64,000 nucleotides of DNA, from NCBI RefSeq assembly GCF_007858365.1, contig NZ_VFIO01000001.1, positions 248,001-312,000 of the forward strand, written 5' to 3'. Position numbers and translations under genes: made by a program. The notes under the pieces were generated by a model. The model did not search any database, was not told the DNA's origin, and saw only the letters and a program-made list of their open reading frames with translations. Positions 31,064 to 40,081 of this stretch are shown here, in pieces (the stretch's first letter is position 1; each line of letters starts with the position of its first letter). Source of the DNA: Pseudomonas saxonica (lineage in GTDB: Bacteria; Pseudomonadota; Gammaproteobacteria; Pseudomonadales; Pseudomonadaceae).

Positions 31064-32089
31064 CTAGATTTTGATGTTTTCTTGTTGTCCTGCTCTATAT
31101 TTCAATGCAAGAGCAATAAGGGGAAAGTAAGCAATTACAACTGCGACAAGCCCATCAAGGCTTAAAAAACAAACGGCCATTGCAATTGGTAACAACCAAA
31201 AAATATTGATCGCAGCCACCGCAATTGTTATGTAGGCATGTTTTCCGTATTGTCGGGCTGCAAACTGATAGGCATGACTCCGATGAGCTTCGTAGACCTT
31301 ATCGCCCCGTATAAGCCTACGCAACAGTGTTACAGTCGCATCAACAATAAAAACACCCATAACTATTAACCATGACCAAAAAAATTCTTGTGCTATCCAA
31401 GCAGCTTGAATAGAAAATATACCTAGAAGAATTCCTAAAAAACCACTCCCTGCATCCCCCATAAATATACGGGCTCGGGGGAAATTCCAGCAAAGAAATC
31501 CTGCTACAGATATGGATAAGATTAAGGGTGCAAATACCATATCAAAATGACCAGCCAAAAAATAGATAAGTGCGAGTGACATACATGATGTAAGAAGCTC
31601 TACACCTGCTAAACCATCGATACCATCCATGAAATTGTATAAATTAAGCATCCAGACTAAATACAAAGTACAAAGAATGTAAGAAAGCCATCCAATATCT
31701 ATTTTTAGCCAAAGCATCATGAGCGGTGGAAGCCCTTGTAACCAAAAGACAGCCCATAACGAAGCACAAAAGTGGCCTAATAAACGCCATCGAGCAGGAA
31801 TATGTCCTCGATCATCCATAAATCCAATTACAGCTACAATCAGGCCAGCACCAAAGACAGCGAAAGTAATATGTAATTGTGCGTCGTTGAAGAATAAGTA
31901 GAACAATTCAGCTATTAGAAATGTGAACACAAATGAGACCCCACCTCCTCGTGGGGTAGGGATCGTATGTGAACTTCGGCCATTTGGAGTATCTATAATA
32001 TTCGCTGAAAGCGCATACTGTCTCAATATCCACGTTAAACAGAATGAAGTAACAAATGCTATAATTGAGTAATATAAATAATTTATCAT
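31064..32089 (-). CDS. wbpL: WbpL-like initiating glycosyl-phosphate transferase
   Basis: A 341-residue polytopic protein of the MraY/WecA family with about 10-11 membrane helices. It carries the family loops PNGRSSHTIPTPRGGG, DDRGHIPARWRLLGH, NFMDGIDGLAGVE, RIFMGDAGSGFLG and EAHRSHAYQFAARQYG. It should transfer a sugar phosphate (QuiNAc- or FucNAc-1-phosphate) to undecaprenyl phosphate and so start O-unit synthesis. The gene overlaps the upstream reductase by 4 bases and lies 14 bases before wbpM, the common Pseudomonas order. Confidence 0.92.
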   Translation of the reverse strand: MINYLYYSIIAFVTSFCLTWILRQYALSANIIDTPNGRSSHTIPTPRGGGVSFVFTFLIAELFYLFFNDAQLHITFAVFGAGLIVAVIGFMDDRGHIPARWRLLGHFCASLWAVFWLQGLPPLMMLWLKIDIGWLSYILCTLYLVWMLNLYNFMDGIDGLAGVELLTSCMSLALIYFLAGHFDMVFAPLILSISVAGFLCWNFPRARIFMGDAGSGFLGILLGIFSIQAAWIAQEFFWSWLIVMGVFIVDATVTLLRRLIRGDKVYEAHRSHAYQFAARQYGKHAYITIAVAAINIFWLLPIAMAVCFLSLDGLVAVVIAYFPLIALALKYRAGQQENIKI

Positions 32090-33051
32090 TTGCGTTCACT
32101 TAAAAAGTGATCAGCTGTTTTTTGGAAAGCTAAATCGGTGGAAATTATAGGTTTCCAATTTAAAACCGCACAGGTTTTAGCTATATCTACTTGTAAAGAG
32201 CCACAAACTCTTTGTGATAATTTTTTTTTGCCTATTAATCCGGCTAATATATTCAAAAACACGCAAGGCACTTTGATCAAGCGCGACTTAACATTCAATG
32301 ACAAAGCCAGTTTCTTCAGTACCTCTGAAGTAGACATATCCTCGCCGTCGCTTACTAAAAATACCTCTCCATCTGCTGCAGGGTGCTGGATGCATGTAAT
32401 CATCAGATCTACTAGATTTTCAACTGCAACAAAACTACGCTTATTGTTGATCGCACCGAATGGAAGGGGAATACCTTTAGTCAGCCAGCGCATCATTGTG
32501 TCAAAATTTGCTTTTACTCCTGGGCCATATACAAGAACAGGTCTAATAATTACCAGTTCGAGACCGGTTTCAGAAGCTATTTTTTTCAAACCAATTTCAG
32601 CTTCGTATTTTGATATTCCGTAAGCATCTATCGGGGCTGGAATACTTTCTGCCGAAAAATATCTGCCAGGCTTAGTCTGTTCACCATTAACTTTCACAGA
32701 GCTTATGAAAATGAATCGGCGTACCCCGGCACTCACTGCCATTCGGGCAATATGAAGAGTCATGTCAACATTAACTTTTCTAAACGCCAATAATGGGTCA
32801 GACTCAGTTTCAGCCATAACATGAACACGAGAAGCAAGATGAATAACCGTATCGACATCACTTAAACATTCATGAGTATGCTTTAAGGAGCTGTAATCTT
32901 TGACAGTAAATTCGCTTACACAGCTAGATATTTGGGTTTTAACAGACCTATTCAGCAGATTAATATTATAGTTTTGATCTTCAATTAGTTTAACTAACAA
33001 CTGCTTGCCCACAAATCCTGTAGATCCGGTAATCAGTAATTTGTTTGTCAT
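32086..33051 (-). CDS. NAD-dependent 4-reductase/epimerase of the WbpV/WbpK type
   Basis: A 321-residue extended SDR: TGSTGFVGKQL at the N-terminus, HLASRVHV, SSVKVNGE with the catalytic serine, and YGISKYEAE for the Y-x3-K pair. In Pseudomonas the gene between the last glycosyltransferase and wbpL makes the 4-keto reduction of the WbpM product to UDP-QuiNAc (WbpV) or UDP-FucNAc (WbpK). The stereochemistry cannot be told by eye. The start codon abuts the stop of the upstream glycosyltransferase, and the end overlaps wbpL by 4 bases, so all are likely co-translated. Confidence 0.88.
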   Translation of the reverse strand: MTNKLLITGSTGFVGKQLLVKLIEDQNYNINLLNRSVKTQISSCVSEFTVKDYSSLKHTHECLSDVDTVIHLASRVHVMAETESDPLLAFRKVNVDMTLHIARMAVSAGVRRFIFISSVKVNGEQTKPGRYFSAESIPAPIDAYGISKYEAEIGLKKIASETGLELVIIRPVLVYGPGVKANFDTMMRWLTKGIPLPFGAINNKRSFVAVENLVDLMITCIQHPAADGEVFLVSDGEDMSTSEVLKKLALSLNVKSRLIKVPCVFLNILAGLIGKKKLSQRVCGSLQVDIAKTCAVLNWKPIISTDLAFQKTADHFLSERK

Positions 33052-33963
33052 TTACTTATTACCTTTCACAGTAAGCACTAAGCAAATTATTGCAAATACA
33101 AATTTGTCACGCCTACGTCTACGGCAATCGTTACCATTGAATGCTAAATTCAGAACTCCCCTACGATCAAGGTCAATCCATGAGTTAACGAATGAATTAT
33201 TTTGGATACCTATCAGGTTTGCTATACAGGCAGCTTGTCTTAAGTACCAACCATCAAATACAGAGGACAACCGTTTTCTGAATGCTCGCAATCCTGTATT
33301 TACGCCTACTTGGTTATTACTATGCTGTCTATAATACATATTAGCCCTTGAGTCGATAATCCATTTGTAGCCATTTGATCGCGTGTAGGCATAAATATAC
33401 CAATCATGAAGCGAAATACAATCTAGCTGCGTATAAACATCCGTGATATGTTTTTTAAGTAAAGAAAATAAGTAGGGTGTAAAAACGTATGTACAGCCGG
33501 GCCCAGCAGCTTCAAATAGATAATCATATTCAACTTGCTTTTGGGATTTCTTGACTAATTTTTTTCTGCCGTCAGGCCAAAATGCTATCACGTCACTTGA
33601 GTATGCTTGGGCTTCAAATGAGGTTAACTTTGCGACAGCATCTGTTAATTTTCTTGGAAGCCAAATATCGTCCTGATCAGAAAGGGCGAAGTAATCAAAA
33701 TCTTCAATGGGTGCATCCTTTATAAGCCTGAAAAAGTTTTTCGCGGCCCCACCGAAGCGTAAATCATGTGGAAGGCAATGAACGCGATCGTCTTGCACAC
33801 AATATTGATCAACCAGCAGTTCTGTACCATCGACTGACTTATCGACGCTGATTAATACAGTAACATCAACACCCTCTTGAGCCAGAATGCTTGATAGTTG
33901 CTCTTCAATCCATTGAGTACCGTTAAAAGCCGCTAGCAAAACTAAACACTTAGGGCGCATCAT
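33052..33963 (-). CDS. GT2 glycosyltransferase (rhamnosyltransferase-like)
   Basis: 303 residues with a GT-A fold of family 2: VLLAAFNGTQWIEEQLSSIL, SVDKSVDGTE, and FALSDQDDIWLPRKL with its DQDD metal-binding motif at about 94-97. The pattern is that of WbbL/RfbF-like rhamnosyltransferases working on O-units at the inner face of the membrane. The C-terminus ends in a short hydrophobic stretch (FVFAIICLVLTV) after a run of arginines, which suggests membrane association. Donor and linkage are not predictable; with rmlC and rmlA present, dTDP-rhamnose is a reasonable guess. Confidence 0.85.
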   Translation of the reverse strand: MMRPKCLVLLAAFNGTQWIEEQLSSILAQEGVDVTVLISVDKSVDGTELLVDQYCVQDDRVHCLPHDLRFGGAAKNFFRLIKDAPIEDFDYFALSDQDDIWLPRKLTDAVAKLTSFEAQAYSSDVIAFWPDGRKKLVKKSQKQVEYDYLFEAAGPGCTYVFTPYLFSLLKKHITDVYTQLDCISLHDWYIYAYTRSNGYKWIIDSRANMYYRQHSNNQVGVNTGLRAFRKRLSSVFDGWYLRQAACIANLIGIQNNSFVNSWIDLDRRGVLNLAFNGNDCRRRRRDKFVFAIICLVLTVKGNK

Positions 33964-33981
33964 ATAATTTCCAGAAACTGA

Positions 33982-35043
33982 TTAAATCGTTGAAATTGCG
34001 TATTCACTAACTAGTTTCAATGAAGAGTAGTAATAGATAAAACTCATTATCATCAGACCGAGGCTATAGATTAGTTTACTTTTACTATCAAAAAATCGGT
34101 ACATCATGCAAAACATAGCCATATCAAAAAATCCGAATAGTTCGGCGAACCTTAATGAGAAGGCATCGTTCCAAGAAAGCATGATCTGTATGCACAGACC
34201 TAATATACTCATTAATGTTACAAACTTTTCTACGGCGCTTAATCTTTCTAAATAAACAGTAATGATCAGTACAATCAGAAAGAAGCGTGACATAAAATAG
34301 AATGAAAACAGAGGAGTGGCTGTTGTAGCATAGCCTCCATTCAGATAAGGAGTTACTCTTTCAACGTTAGCGAAAATATTTATTGCATTAGGCAAAACGA
34401 AACTAAGCATAAAAGAAGAAATAATTAATGCTGATAAGACTAATCTACTTTTGAGCTGTAGATTTAATATCAGCATAAAGAATACCGGAATGAATATAGA
34501 GACAGATAAATGGAACCCCAAACCAATCAGGTAGAGCAATGAACCCAAAAAACGTCGACCTTTGAAAAATAATATTAAACCGCATGATGCCAAGCCTATA
34601 GCTAAACCAACACGAACTTGAATGAAATCATGCGGAATATAAAATCTAGACAATATCAAAAATAAAATCATCAGAACATATTTATTATCGAACACAAATT
34701 TTGAAAATAAATATTTAAAACCTAACGACAATAAAGCTATCAAGAAGAAAAATGAGGTGTCTGAAAACCCCAGATCATTAATTACTAAATAAGTACCCAC
34801 AAATAAAGGGTCTTTCATTTCGTCGAAAAACAAATTATTCTCTTGTATGCTCTTTAACCAGCTCACATAGTTAAGGTAATCCGGAGCAATATCTGGAGAT
34901 CTAAATCCAGCAAATATAGCCAATCCTACAACATATAATAAAGCTACAATTGATACTGATAATCTCTCTGCAGGACTATTTCTAAATAAAGCTGCTCCCA
35001 AAAGAAAAATAGAAGCCAAAATGGCTATTGCGTAGTACGCCAT
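33982..35043 (-). CDS. wzy: O-antigen polymerase Wzy (EpsG-like)
   Basis: A 353-residue polytopic protein with about ten transmembrane helices and a large hydrophilic loop after helix 2. The segment FAGFRSPDIAPDYLNYVSWL near residues 43-63 matches the EpsG-type polymerase pattern. It is the only candidate polymerase in a locus that also carries wzx and wzz. It should join undecaprenyl-linked O-units at the periplasmic face. Its ATG overlaps the previous gene's stop by 1 base. Wzy proteins diverge greatly, so the call rests on topology and context more than similarity. Confidence 0.8.
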   Translation of the reverse strand: MAYYAIAILASIFLLGAALFRNSPAERLSVSIVALLYVVGLAIFAGFRSPDIAPDYLNYVSWLKSIQENNLFFDEMKDPLFVGTYLVINDLGFSDTSFFFLIALLSLGFKYLFSKFVFDNKYVLMILFLILSRFYIPHDFIQVRVGLAIGLASCGLILFFKGRRFLGSLLYLIGLGFHLSVSIFIPVFFMLILNLQLKSRLVLSALIISSFMLSFVLPNAINIFANVERVTPYLNGGYATTATPLFSFYFMSRFFLIVLIITVYLERLSAVEKFVTLMSILGLCIQIMLSWNDAFSLRFAELFGFFDMAMFCMMYRFFDSKSKLIYSLGLMIMSFIYYYSSLKLVSEYAISTI

Positions 35044-35954
35044 CAGAAACGACCTTTATGCATTTTTTTCTGAACTCCATCCTTAATGGCGCCGCACAAT
35101 AATTTAAAAGAATATATCTTTTTGTCTGAAGTCAGGGTGTAACAAAGTAAATAATATGGGACCTTCCGGAGAAATTGAAATCGAGATTGAATTCTTAGAG
35201 AACTCCAGAGAGCCAGATAAATGGCGTTTCTAACTATAAAATAATTTCTAAAATCACTATGAAGTGTTATTTTCCTACCTAATAACCTTACGAACTCATC
35301 ACCTATACTATGTTTCATACTAACTAACGGAGAAAGATACGAATTATAACCCAACAGAGACGCTCTTTCACCCCACTCAATATCAACCCAGTCTATGAAT
35401 AGATCTTCTTGCATACCCCCAACCGCATCAATAGTTTCAAGTTGTATCAATGAGCCTGACGATATTATATAGGTTGATTGGACCGGAAACTGAGATTTGA
35501 AATCAACTTTCGCTTTTGCAGTGCCTAAAATTGTAGAGATCAAAACAGGTGCGGCATCACCCGTTTTATCATCAATGAATACAGGGCCTATTGCGGCTAC
35601 TTTTATACCTGTTTCAATCAGTTTTCTTTCTTCAGTGAGCAGCGTTGCTACAGTACCTTCTGACAACTCGCTGTCTTGATCAAGCAATAAAACATGAGTA
35701 TTACTATTGATTTTTGCTAACTCAAATCCCTTATTGTGTGCAAACGCAATTCCCAAGTTGTCATATAACGGATGGTAGCGTATTTTTGAAGCAGACATAA
35801 TACTACTATAGTCATCCAAGTCAGCAGAAGGTGTATTATCAATGATATAGATAACTTTGACCTGATCGATCACACTCAGCAATAATCTTTGCAGTACAAC
35901 TAGATCGGGTTTATATAAAACTACAACTGCAGCTACGGAAACAGAAACGGACAT
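35043..35954 (-). CDS. GT2 glycosyltransferase (WbbL/RfbF-like)
   Basis: 303 residues of family GT2. It begins with SVSVAAVVVLYKPD, then YIIDNTPSAD, NLGIAFAHNKGFELA (the N-x-G-x-x-x-x-x-N pattern of WbbL-type rhamnosyltransferases), LLLDQDSEL with the DQD motif at about 94-96, and DWVDIEWGERASLLGY, which contains the probable catalytic base. It should add a sugar, perhaps rhamnose, to the growing O-unit in the cytoplasm. It ends by overlapping the wzy start by 1 base and follows the GT4 gene by 35 bases. Confidence 0.87.
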   Translation of the reverse strand: MSVSVSVAAVVVLYKPDLVVLQRLLLSVIDQVKVIYIIDNTPSADLDDYSSIMSASKIRYHPLYDNLGIAFAHNKGFELAKINSNTHVLLLDQDSELSEGTVATLLTEERKLIETGIKVAAIGPVFIDDKTGDAAPVLISTILGTAKAKVDFKSQFPVQSTYIISSGSLIQLETIDAVGGMQEDLFIDWVDIEWGERASLLGYNSYLSPLVSMKHSIGDEFVRLLGRKITLHSDFRNYFIVRNAIYLALWSSLRIQSRFQFLRKVPYYLLCYTLTSDKKIYSFKLLCGAIKDGVQKKMHKGRF

Positions 35955-35989
35955 AGGTAATTTACCATTCTAATATGGATAAATTGAAT

Positions 35990-37051
35990 TCACGAATTAG
36001 GTTTATTTAAAAAATATTCCATCTTACGTGCAGTATTACTCCAACTAAACTGTGCAGAGACTTCACGACCCAGTTTACGAATTCTTGATATGTCTTCGGC
36101 TGTGAAATTTAAGTAGCGTAAAATTTCAGTCTGAATCTTATCTACTGTGGTTAACCTTATGAGAAGAGCATTATTTTCATCTGCAGGCCCATAGTTTGAG
36201 ATCACTACACAACCACTGGCCATTGACTCGAGGCACGGATAATGAAATGCACCATCCTGAATTAAACCCGTGGCAATGAACAGCTCTACGCTTCTATAAA
36301 AAGCACCCAGGTTCTCATCCCCATGAGGCTTGACCAAATGAACAAAGCTATAATCATCTTCTGTAACACCATCCGGAAGCTCGAAGGCAACTGTTAGCGC
36401 TAAGTTTATACCTGTCATTTGTCTTACGTTGTTTACGGCTTGGATGATCTCAAGTGTACCCTTCCATTTTAACTTTCTTCCTATGCAACCAATGTTTATC
36501 ACCCCTTCATTGCGTTCTTTAGGATCATAATGGAAAATATCGAGATCAATACCAGGCTCAACTACATATTCCGCATTCAAGCATTTAAAATTTTTGTAAA
36601 TAGGGCTATTTACAACTTTCTTGAGTGGCAGCTTATATGATAGCGACGCAAGGGTATAACTAATCAGCCCAATTATAGTTTTCTTATTATAAAATTCCGG
36701 CTCATACGCTTGAATATAATAATACCCTTTCCCTGTACCCAATGTAGATAAAAATACAGGAAAAGCTGTTAGGTTGTAGTTTGACAAAACTACATCATAA
36801 TTGGATTTGTTCACACGCAAATAATTGAACATGCCAAATAGATTAGACAAACCTCTGATAACAGGAATTTTCGTGCATACATTTCTAAATTTTATAATTT
36901 TCGCCTTTGTAGGGTAATAAGGCTCATTAATCAAGTGTGAAGCTAAAAATTCCACTTGATGCCCTTGGTCAATCATTGCGTCAGCAAGCTTTGATAAAAC
37001 TCGCATTCCACCTGCACTGGAAAAAGATAGAATTGGTATCAAGATTTTCAT
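35990..37051 (-). CDS. GT4-type glycosyltransferase
   Basis: 353 residues with the GT-B fold. The N-terminal domain starts ILIPILSFSSAGGMRVLSKLADAM; the C-terminal nucleotide-binding domain contains GCIGRKLKWKGTLEIIQAV (the K/R pair that binds the donor phosphate) and HYPCLESMASGCVVIS with the E-x7-E-like region. It should add one residue of the O-unit from a nucleotide sugar with retention of configuration. The sequence VEPGIDLDIFHYDP is also typical. The start overlaps the wzx stop by 4 bases. The donor is unknown. Confidence 0.87.
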   Translation of the reverse strand: MKILIPILSFSSAGGMRVLSKLADAMIDQGHQVEFLASHLINEPYYPTKAKIIKFRNVCTKIPVIRGLSNLFGMFNYLRVNKSNYDVVLSNYNLTAFPVFLSTLGTGKGYYYIQAYEPEFYNKKTIIGLISYTLASLSYKLPLKKVVNSPIYKNFKCLNAEYVVEPGIDLDIFHYDPKERNEGVINIGCIGRKLKWKGTLEIIQAVNNVRQMTGINLALTVAFELPDGVTEDDYSFVHLVKPHGDENLGAFYRSVELFIATGLIQDGAFHYPCLESMASGCVVISNYGPADENNALLIRLTTVDKIQTEILRYLNFTAEDISRIRKLGREVSAQFSWSNTARKMEYFLNKPNS

Positions 37052-38334
37052 GAGACCTCACTACTTAGTATTTCACCTTTTTTTTTGTTGCTTTTAAATA
37101 TGTATGCCACACTTACGCCGATCACAATCCAATAGATAAAATAATTAAAGGCGTAAGCTTCGGTAACGCCAACCAAACCATGCTTTTCAGTAAAGTACAA
37201 AACTGAAAAATAAAAAGTTGCAGAAAATGCAATTTCTGTAGCAATGTAAAGTTTGACCATAGCCTTCCCTAACATAATAAATGCAAGCAGCCAGCTACCT
37301 ATCTTCATCACATCACCAATAAGTTGCCACGCAAATAAACTGCGCATTGGTATGAACTCAGGTGTAAACAAAACATTGATTACAACATCCCTTAAAATGA
37401 ATATTACGGCACAACCTGCGATACATAGTGGCAAAATTATTTTATAGCCAGATATAACCTCTCGAACAATCTCCTTTGCTGTCTGAAGCTCGGAAAGACG
37501 TGGCAAATAATAAACACTTAAAGTTGTAGTAGCTAACATCAAATAAGCACTACTCAAACGCCACATTGCTTCCCAGTAGCCAGCAGATTCAGGTCCGAAT
37601 ACTTCGATCAAATGCCTTCTAATTAATATTTGAGCGACCGGTATACACGCGGCCGAGGTAATAGCCATCGCCGCAAATTTTGAAAGATTGATAGCCGATC
37701 GTCTATCAAATCTCCCTACAAAATTTTCAACCTTAAACCATTGAGCATCTTTACAAAAATAGAATGTCGCAAAGAAAGCTAGGCCCTGGTAGATGCCAAG
37801 CGCAACTAAAGCTCCATATAAGCCCATTTTCCAAGCGAGTAGTGACGTTACTACCAGAGAAAGGATACTTCCTGATATGTTTGCCTTAATATACTGTTCT
37901 ATGCATTTCTTACCATTTATAACAGCAAGCAAAAGCGCATTAAATGTAAAGAAAACAAGGGATAAAGCAACCCATATAAAGACGCTGCTGTAGTCTGTAC
38001 GGTTAAAAAAATATACTGCCATTTCCTCGCTATATATCGCTACAAAGATTCCAGAAAGAATGGACCCAATGGCAGCTAACAAACTTGCAGTTCGCCATAC
38101 CTCAAATTGACGCTTTTCGTCTGCATGATATTCTGCAGTATACTTTGTAACACCTGTATTAACAGCTCCACTCGAAAGAGTCGTTATCATGGTAATTGCA
38201 TTTTGCAATTGCCCCAACGCTGCATATCCTGCCGGACCTACATAGATAGCTAGAACTTTATTGATGCCCAACATTGTGCACATTTTAACTATTACAGCAA
38301 TTGCATTCAGAGCACTTGTTTTGAGCATTGACAT
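37048..38334 (-). CDS. wzx: O-antigen flippase Wzx
   Basis: A 428-residue protein with about 12-13 transmembrane helices of the polysaccharide-transport (MOP) superfamily. The N-terminus (LKTSALNAIAVIVKMCTMLGINKVLAIYVGPAGYAALGQLQN) resembles the WzxE type. It moves undecaprenyl-pyrophosphate-linked O-units to the periplasmic face, where Wzy and Wzz act. It starts 1 base after the aminotransferase gene and overlaps the following glycosyltransferase by 4 bases. MSM at the N-terminus gives two possible start codons. Confidence 0.92.
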   Translation of the reverse strand: MSMLKTSALNAIAVIVKMCTMLGINKVLAIYVGPAGYAALGQLQNAITMITTLSSGAVNTGVTKYTAEYHADEKRQFEVWRTASLLAAIGSILSGIFVAIYSEEMAVYFFNRTDYSSVFIWVALSLVFFTFNALLLAVINGKKCIEQYIKANISGSILSLVVTSLLAWKMGLYGALVALGIYQGLAFFATFYFCKDAQWFKVENFVGRFDRRSAINLSKFAAMAITSAACIPVAQILIRRHLIEVFGPESAGYWEAMWRLSSAYLMLATTTLSVYYLPRLSELQTAKEIVREVISGYKIILPLCIAGCAVIFILRDVVINVLFTPEFIPMRSLFAWQLIGDVMKIGSWLLAFIMLGKAMVKLYIATEIAFSATFYFSVLYFTEKHGLVGVTEAYAFNYFIYWIVIGVSVAYIFKSNKKKGEILSSEVS

Positions 38335-38335
38335 A

Positions 38336-39451
38336 TTACTGAATCTCTTTGGCCTTGAAAGAGTTACAGGCGGCTATTATTGCGCTGACGTCCTCATCAT
38401 TAAGTGTCCAATCTAACGGTATGCTGAGAACCTCATCATGCAGTTTTTCCGCGATAGGTAGAGATAAATGGTTTAATTCAGCATAAGCATGTTGTTTATG
38501 AGGTGGAACTGGATAATGGATAAGTGTTTCGATGCCTAGGTTCTTTAGGTGCGCAATTAATTCTGAGCGATAAACACAGCGGATGACAAATAGATGCCAC
38601 ACATGCTGCCCCTCTTCACCAGATTCCGGCAAACATAATAATTCATTTTTTATTCCAGCTAAGTAAGCTGATGCAATACGATTTCTAGTTTGATTCGTTA
38701 AATCCAGCGTCTTTAATTTCACACTAAGAACGGCAGCTTGCAATTCATCTAAGCGACTGTTGACGCCTTGATAGATATTTTCATACTTTACGTGTGAACC
38801 GTAATTACGCAAAGCTTTTAGTGTTTGTGCCAAAATGGCATCATTGGTAGTTATTGCACCACCATCCCCCAATGCTCCTAAATTTTTTCCGGGGTAAAAG
38901 CTGAATCCAGAGGCATCTCCCCAATTACCAGCTCTCTTACCATCAATGTGTGCCCCATGTGATTGAGCGGAGTCCTCGAGCACTTTCAAACTATAGCGCT
39001 TGGCAACCTCCATAATAGAACTCATTTGCGCAATACGACCGTACAGGTGAACTACTAATATTGCTTTGGTTTTTGCTGTTATCGCCAGTTCAATCTGATC
39101 TGCTTCTATATTGAATGTTGATACATTTGGCTCTACTAAAACTGGAACTAAACCAGTTTGAGAGATCGCCAATATACTCGCAATATACGTATTAGATGGA
39201 ACGATTACCTCGTCGCCGCTTTTAAGGTAGCCTAATTCTTTCCAGGCCCTTAAGGTCAATGTTAAAGCATCTAGACCGTTCGCGACTCCAATACAATATT
39301 TAGCGCCACAATAAGATGCGAACTCATCTTCGAATTTAACAAGCTCTTTTCCACAGATATACCAACCTGAATCAATGACTCGCAAGCAAGCTGCCTTCAA
39401 CTCATCGCCGAAGGAGTCATTAATTTTTTTCAAATTCAAAAAACTTATCAT
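38336..39451 (-). CDS. DegT/DnrJ/EryC1 sugar aminotransferase (FdtB/QdtB-like)
   Basis: A 371-residue PLP enzyme. Visible are the substrate loop [35 protein letters not shown] with the PLP-contacting aspartate, and [18 protein letters not shown] containing the Schiff-base lysine. It should transaminate the dTDP-3-keto-6-deoxyhexose made by the FdtD-like ketoisomerase, giving the 3-amino sugar later acetylated by the same fusion protein. Its place next to rmlC and rmlA supports dTDP-sugar use. A 4-aminotransferase role cannot be excluded without structural comparison. Confidence 0.88.
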   Translation of the reverse strand: MISFLNLKKINDSFGDELKAACLRVIDSGWYICGKELVKFEDEFASYCGAKYCIGVANGLDALTLTLRAWKELGYLKSGDEVIVPSNTYIASILAISQTGLVPVLVEPNVSTFNIEADQIELAITAKTKAILVVHLYGRIAQMSSIMEVAKRYSLKVLEDSAQSHGAHIDGKRAGNWGDASGFSFYPGKNLGALGDGGAITTNDAILAQTLKALRNYGSHVKYENIYQGVNSRLDELQAAVLSVKLKTLDLTNQTRNRIASAYLAGIKNELLCLPESGEEGQHVWHLFVIRCVYRSELIAHLKNLGIETLIHYPVPPHKQHAYAELNHLSLPIAEKLHDEVLSIPLDWTLNDEDVSAIIAACNSFKAKEIQ

Positions 39452-39491
39452 GAAAAGGCGTTATCCTTTACTCTTTAACTTAAGCAATCCT

Positions 39492-39523
39492 GTTGGGCAA
39501 CACAGTTTCATTTGTGTTGCCCA
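39492..39523 (-). terminator. Strong intercistronic hairpin between rmlC and fdtB-like gene
   Basis: TTGGGCAACACA (39492-39503) pairs without mismatch with TGTGTTGCCCAA (39512-39523) around an 8-base loop, in the 82-base gap after rmlC. There is no T-tract, so it may be an attenuator, an RNA-processing or stability element, or a Rho-dependent pause rather than a full terminator. RfaH-modified polymerase would be expected to pass it. Confidence 0.55.
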
Positions 39524-39533
39524 ATCGTTCATA

Positions 39534-40079
39534 TCATGTTAACCGGGGAGCTTCACGATCTTTTTGACTTATTATATAACTATCCAGCTGCGGCCATTGA
39601 ATATCCAGCTTTGAATCATTCCACAAGATTGAGCGCTCTGACTCTTTATGGTAGTAGCCAGTAGTTTTATATAAGAAATGAGTATCATCTTCTAGCGCTA
39701 AAAATCCGTGTGCGAAGCCCTCAGGAATCCACAGCATTTTTTTATTAGAGTCATTCAATTCCAACCCGACACATTTTAAGTAAGTTGGCGAGTTTTCGCG
39801 AATATCAACTGCCACATCAAAAGCTGAACCTTTGACAACTCGGACCAATTTACCTTGAGCATGTGGTGCTAGTTGATAATGCAAACCCCGAAGGACTGAG
39901 CGCTTTGAGCTAGAATGATTATCCTGCACAAATGTATTGGGCACTGGCAAGCCTAATGCTGAAAGTCTAGAATTGAAATGTTCTTCATTGAAGCTCTCCA
40001 TAAACCAGCCGCGATCGTCACTAAATACAGTCGGTTCGATAATCAGAACATCTGCAATTGAAGTTCGTGTTATTTTCAT
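39534..40079 (-). CDS. rmlC: dTDP-4-dehydrorhamnose 3,5-epimerase
   Basis: A 181-residue cupin. It contains FSDDRGWFMESFNEEHF, SSSKRSVLRGLHYQLAPHAQGKLVRVVKG with the catalytic histidine of LRGLHYQ, and PEGFAHGFLAL. It epimerises dTDP-4-keto-6-deoxyglucose at C3 and C5 on the way to dTDP-L-rhamnose. I chose the ATG at 40077-40079 (MKITRTS), which gives the usual 181-residue length. A TTG two codons upstream overlaps the rmlA stop as TTGA and is better spaced from AAGGATAC, so it is a real alternative. RmlB and RmlD are not in this window. Confidence 0.93.
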   Translation of the reverse strand: MKITRTSIADVLIIEPTVFSDDRGWFMESFNEEHFNSRLSALGLPVPNTFVQDNHSSSKRSVLRGLHYQLAPHAQGKLVRVVKGSAFDVAVDIRENSPTYLKCVGLELNDSNKKMLWIPEGFAHGFLALEDDTHFLYKTTGYYHKESERSILWNDSKLDIQWPQLDSYIISQKDREAPRLT

Positions 40080-40081
40080 AA

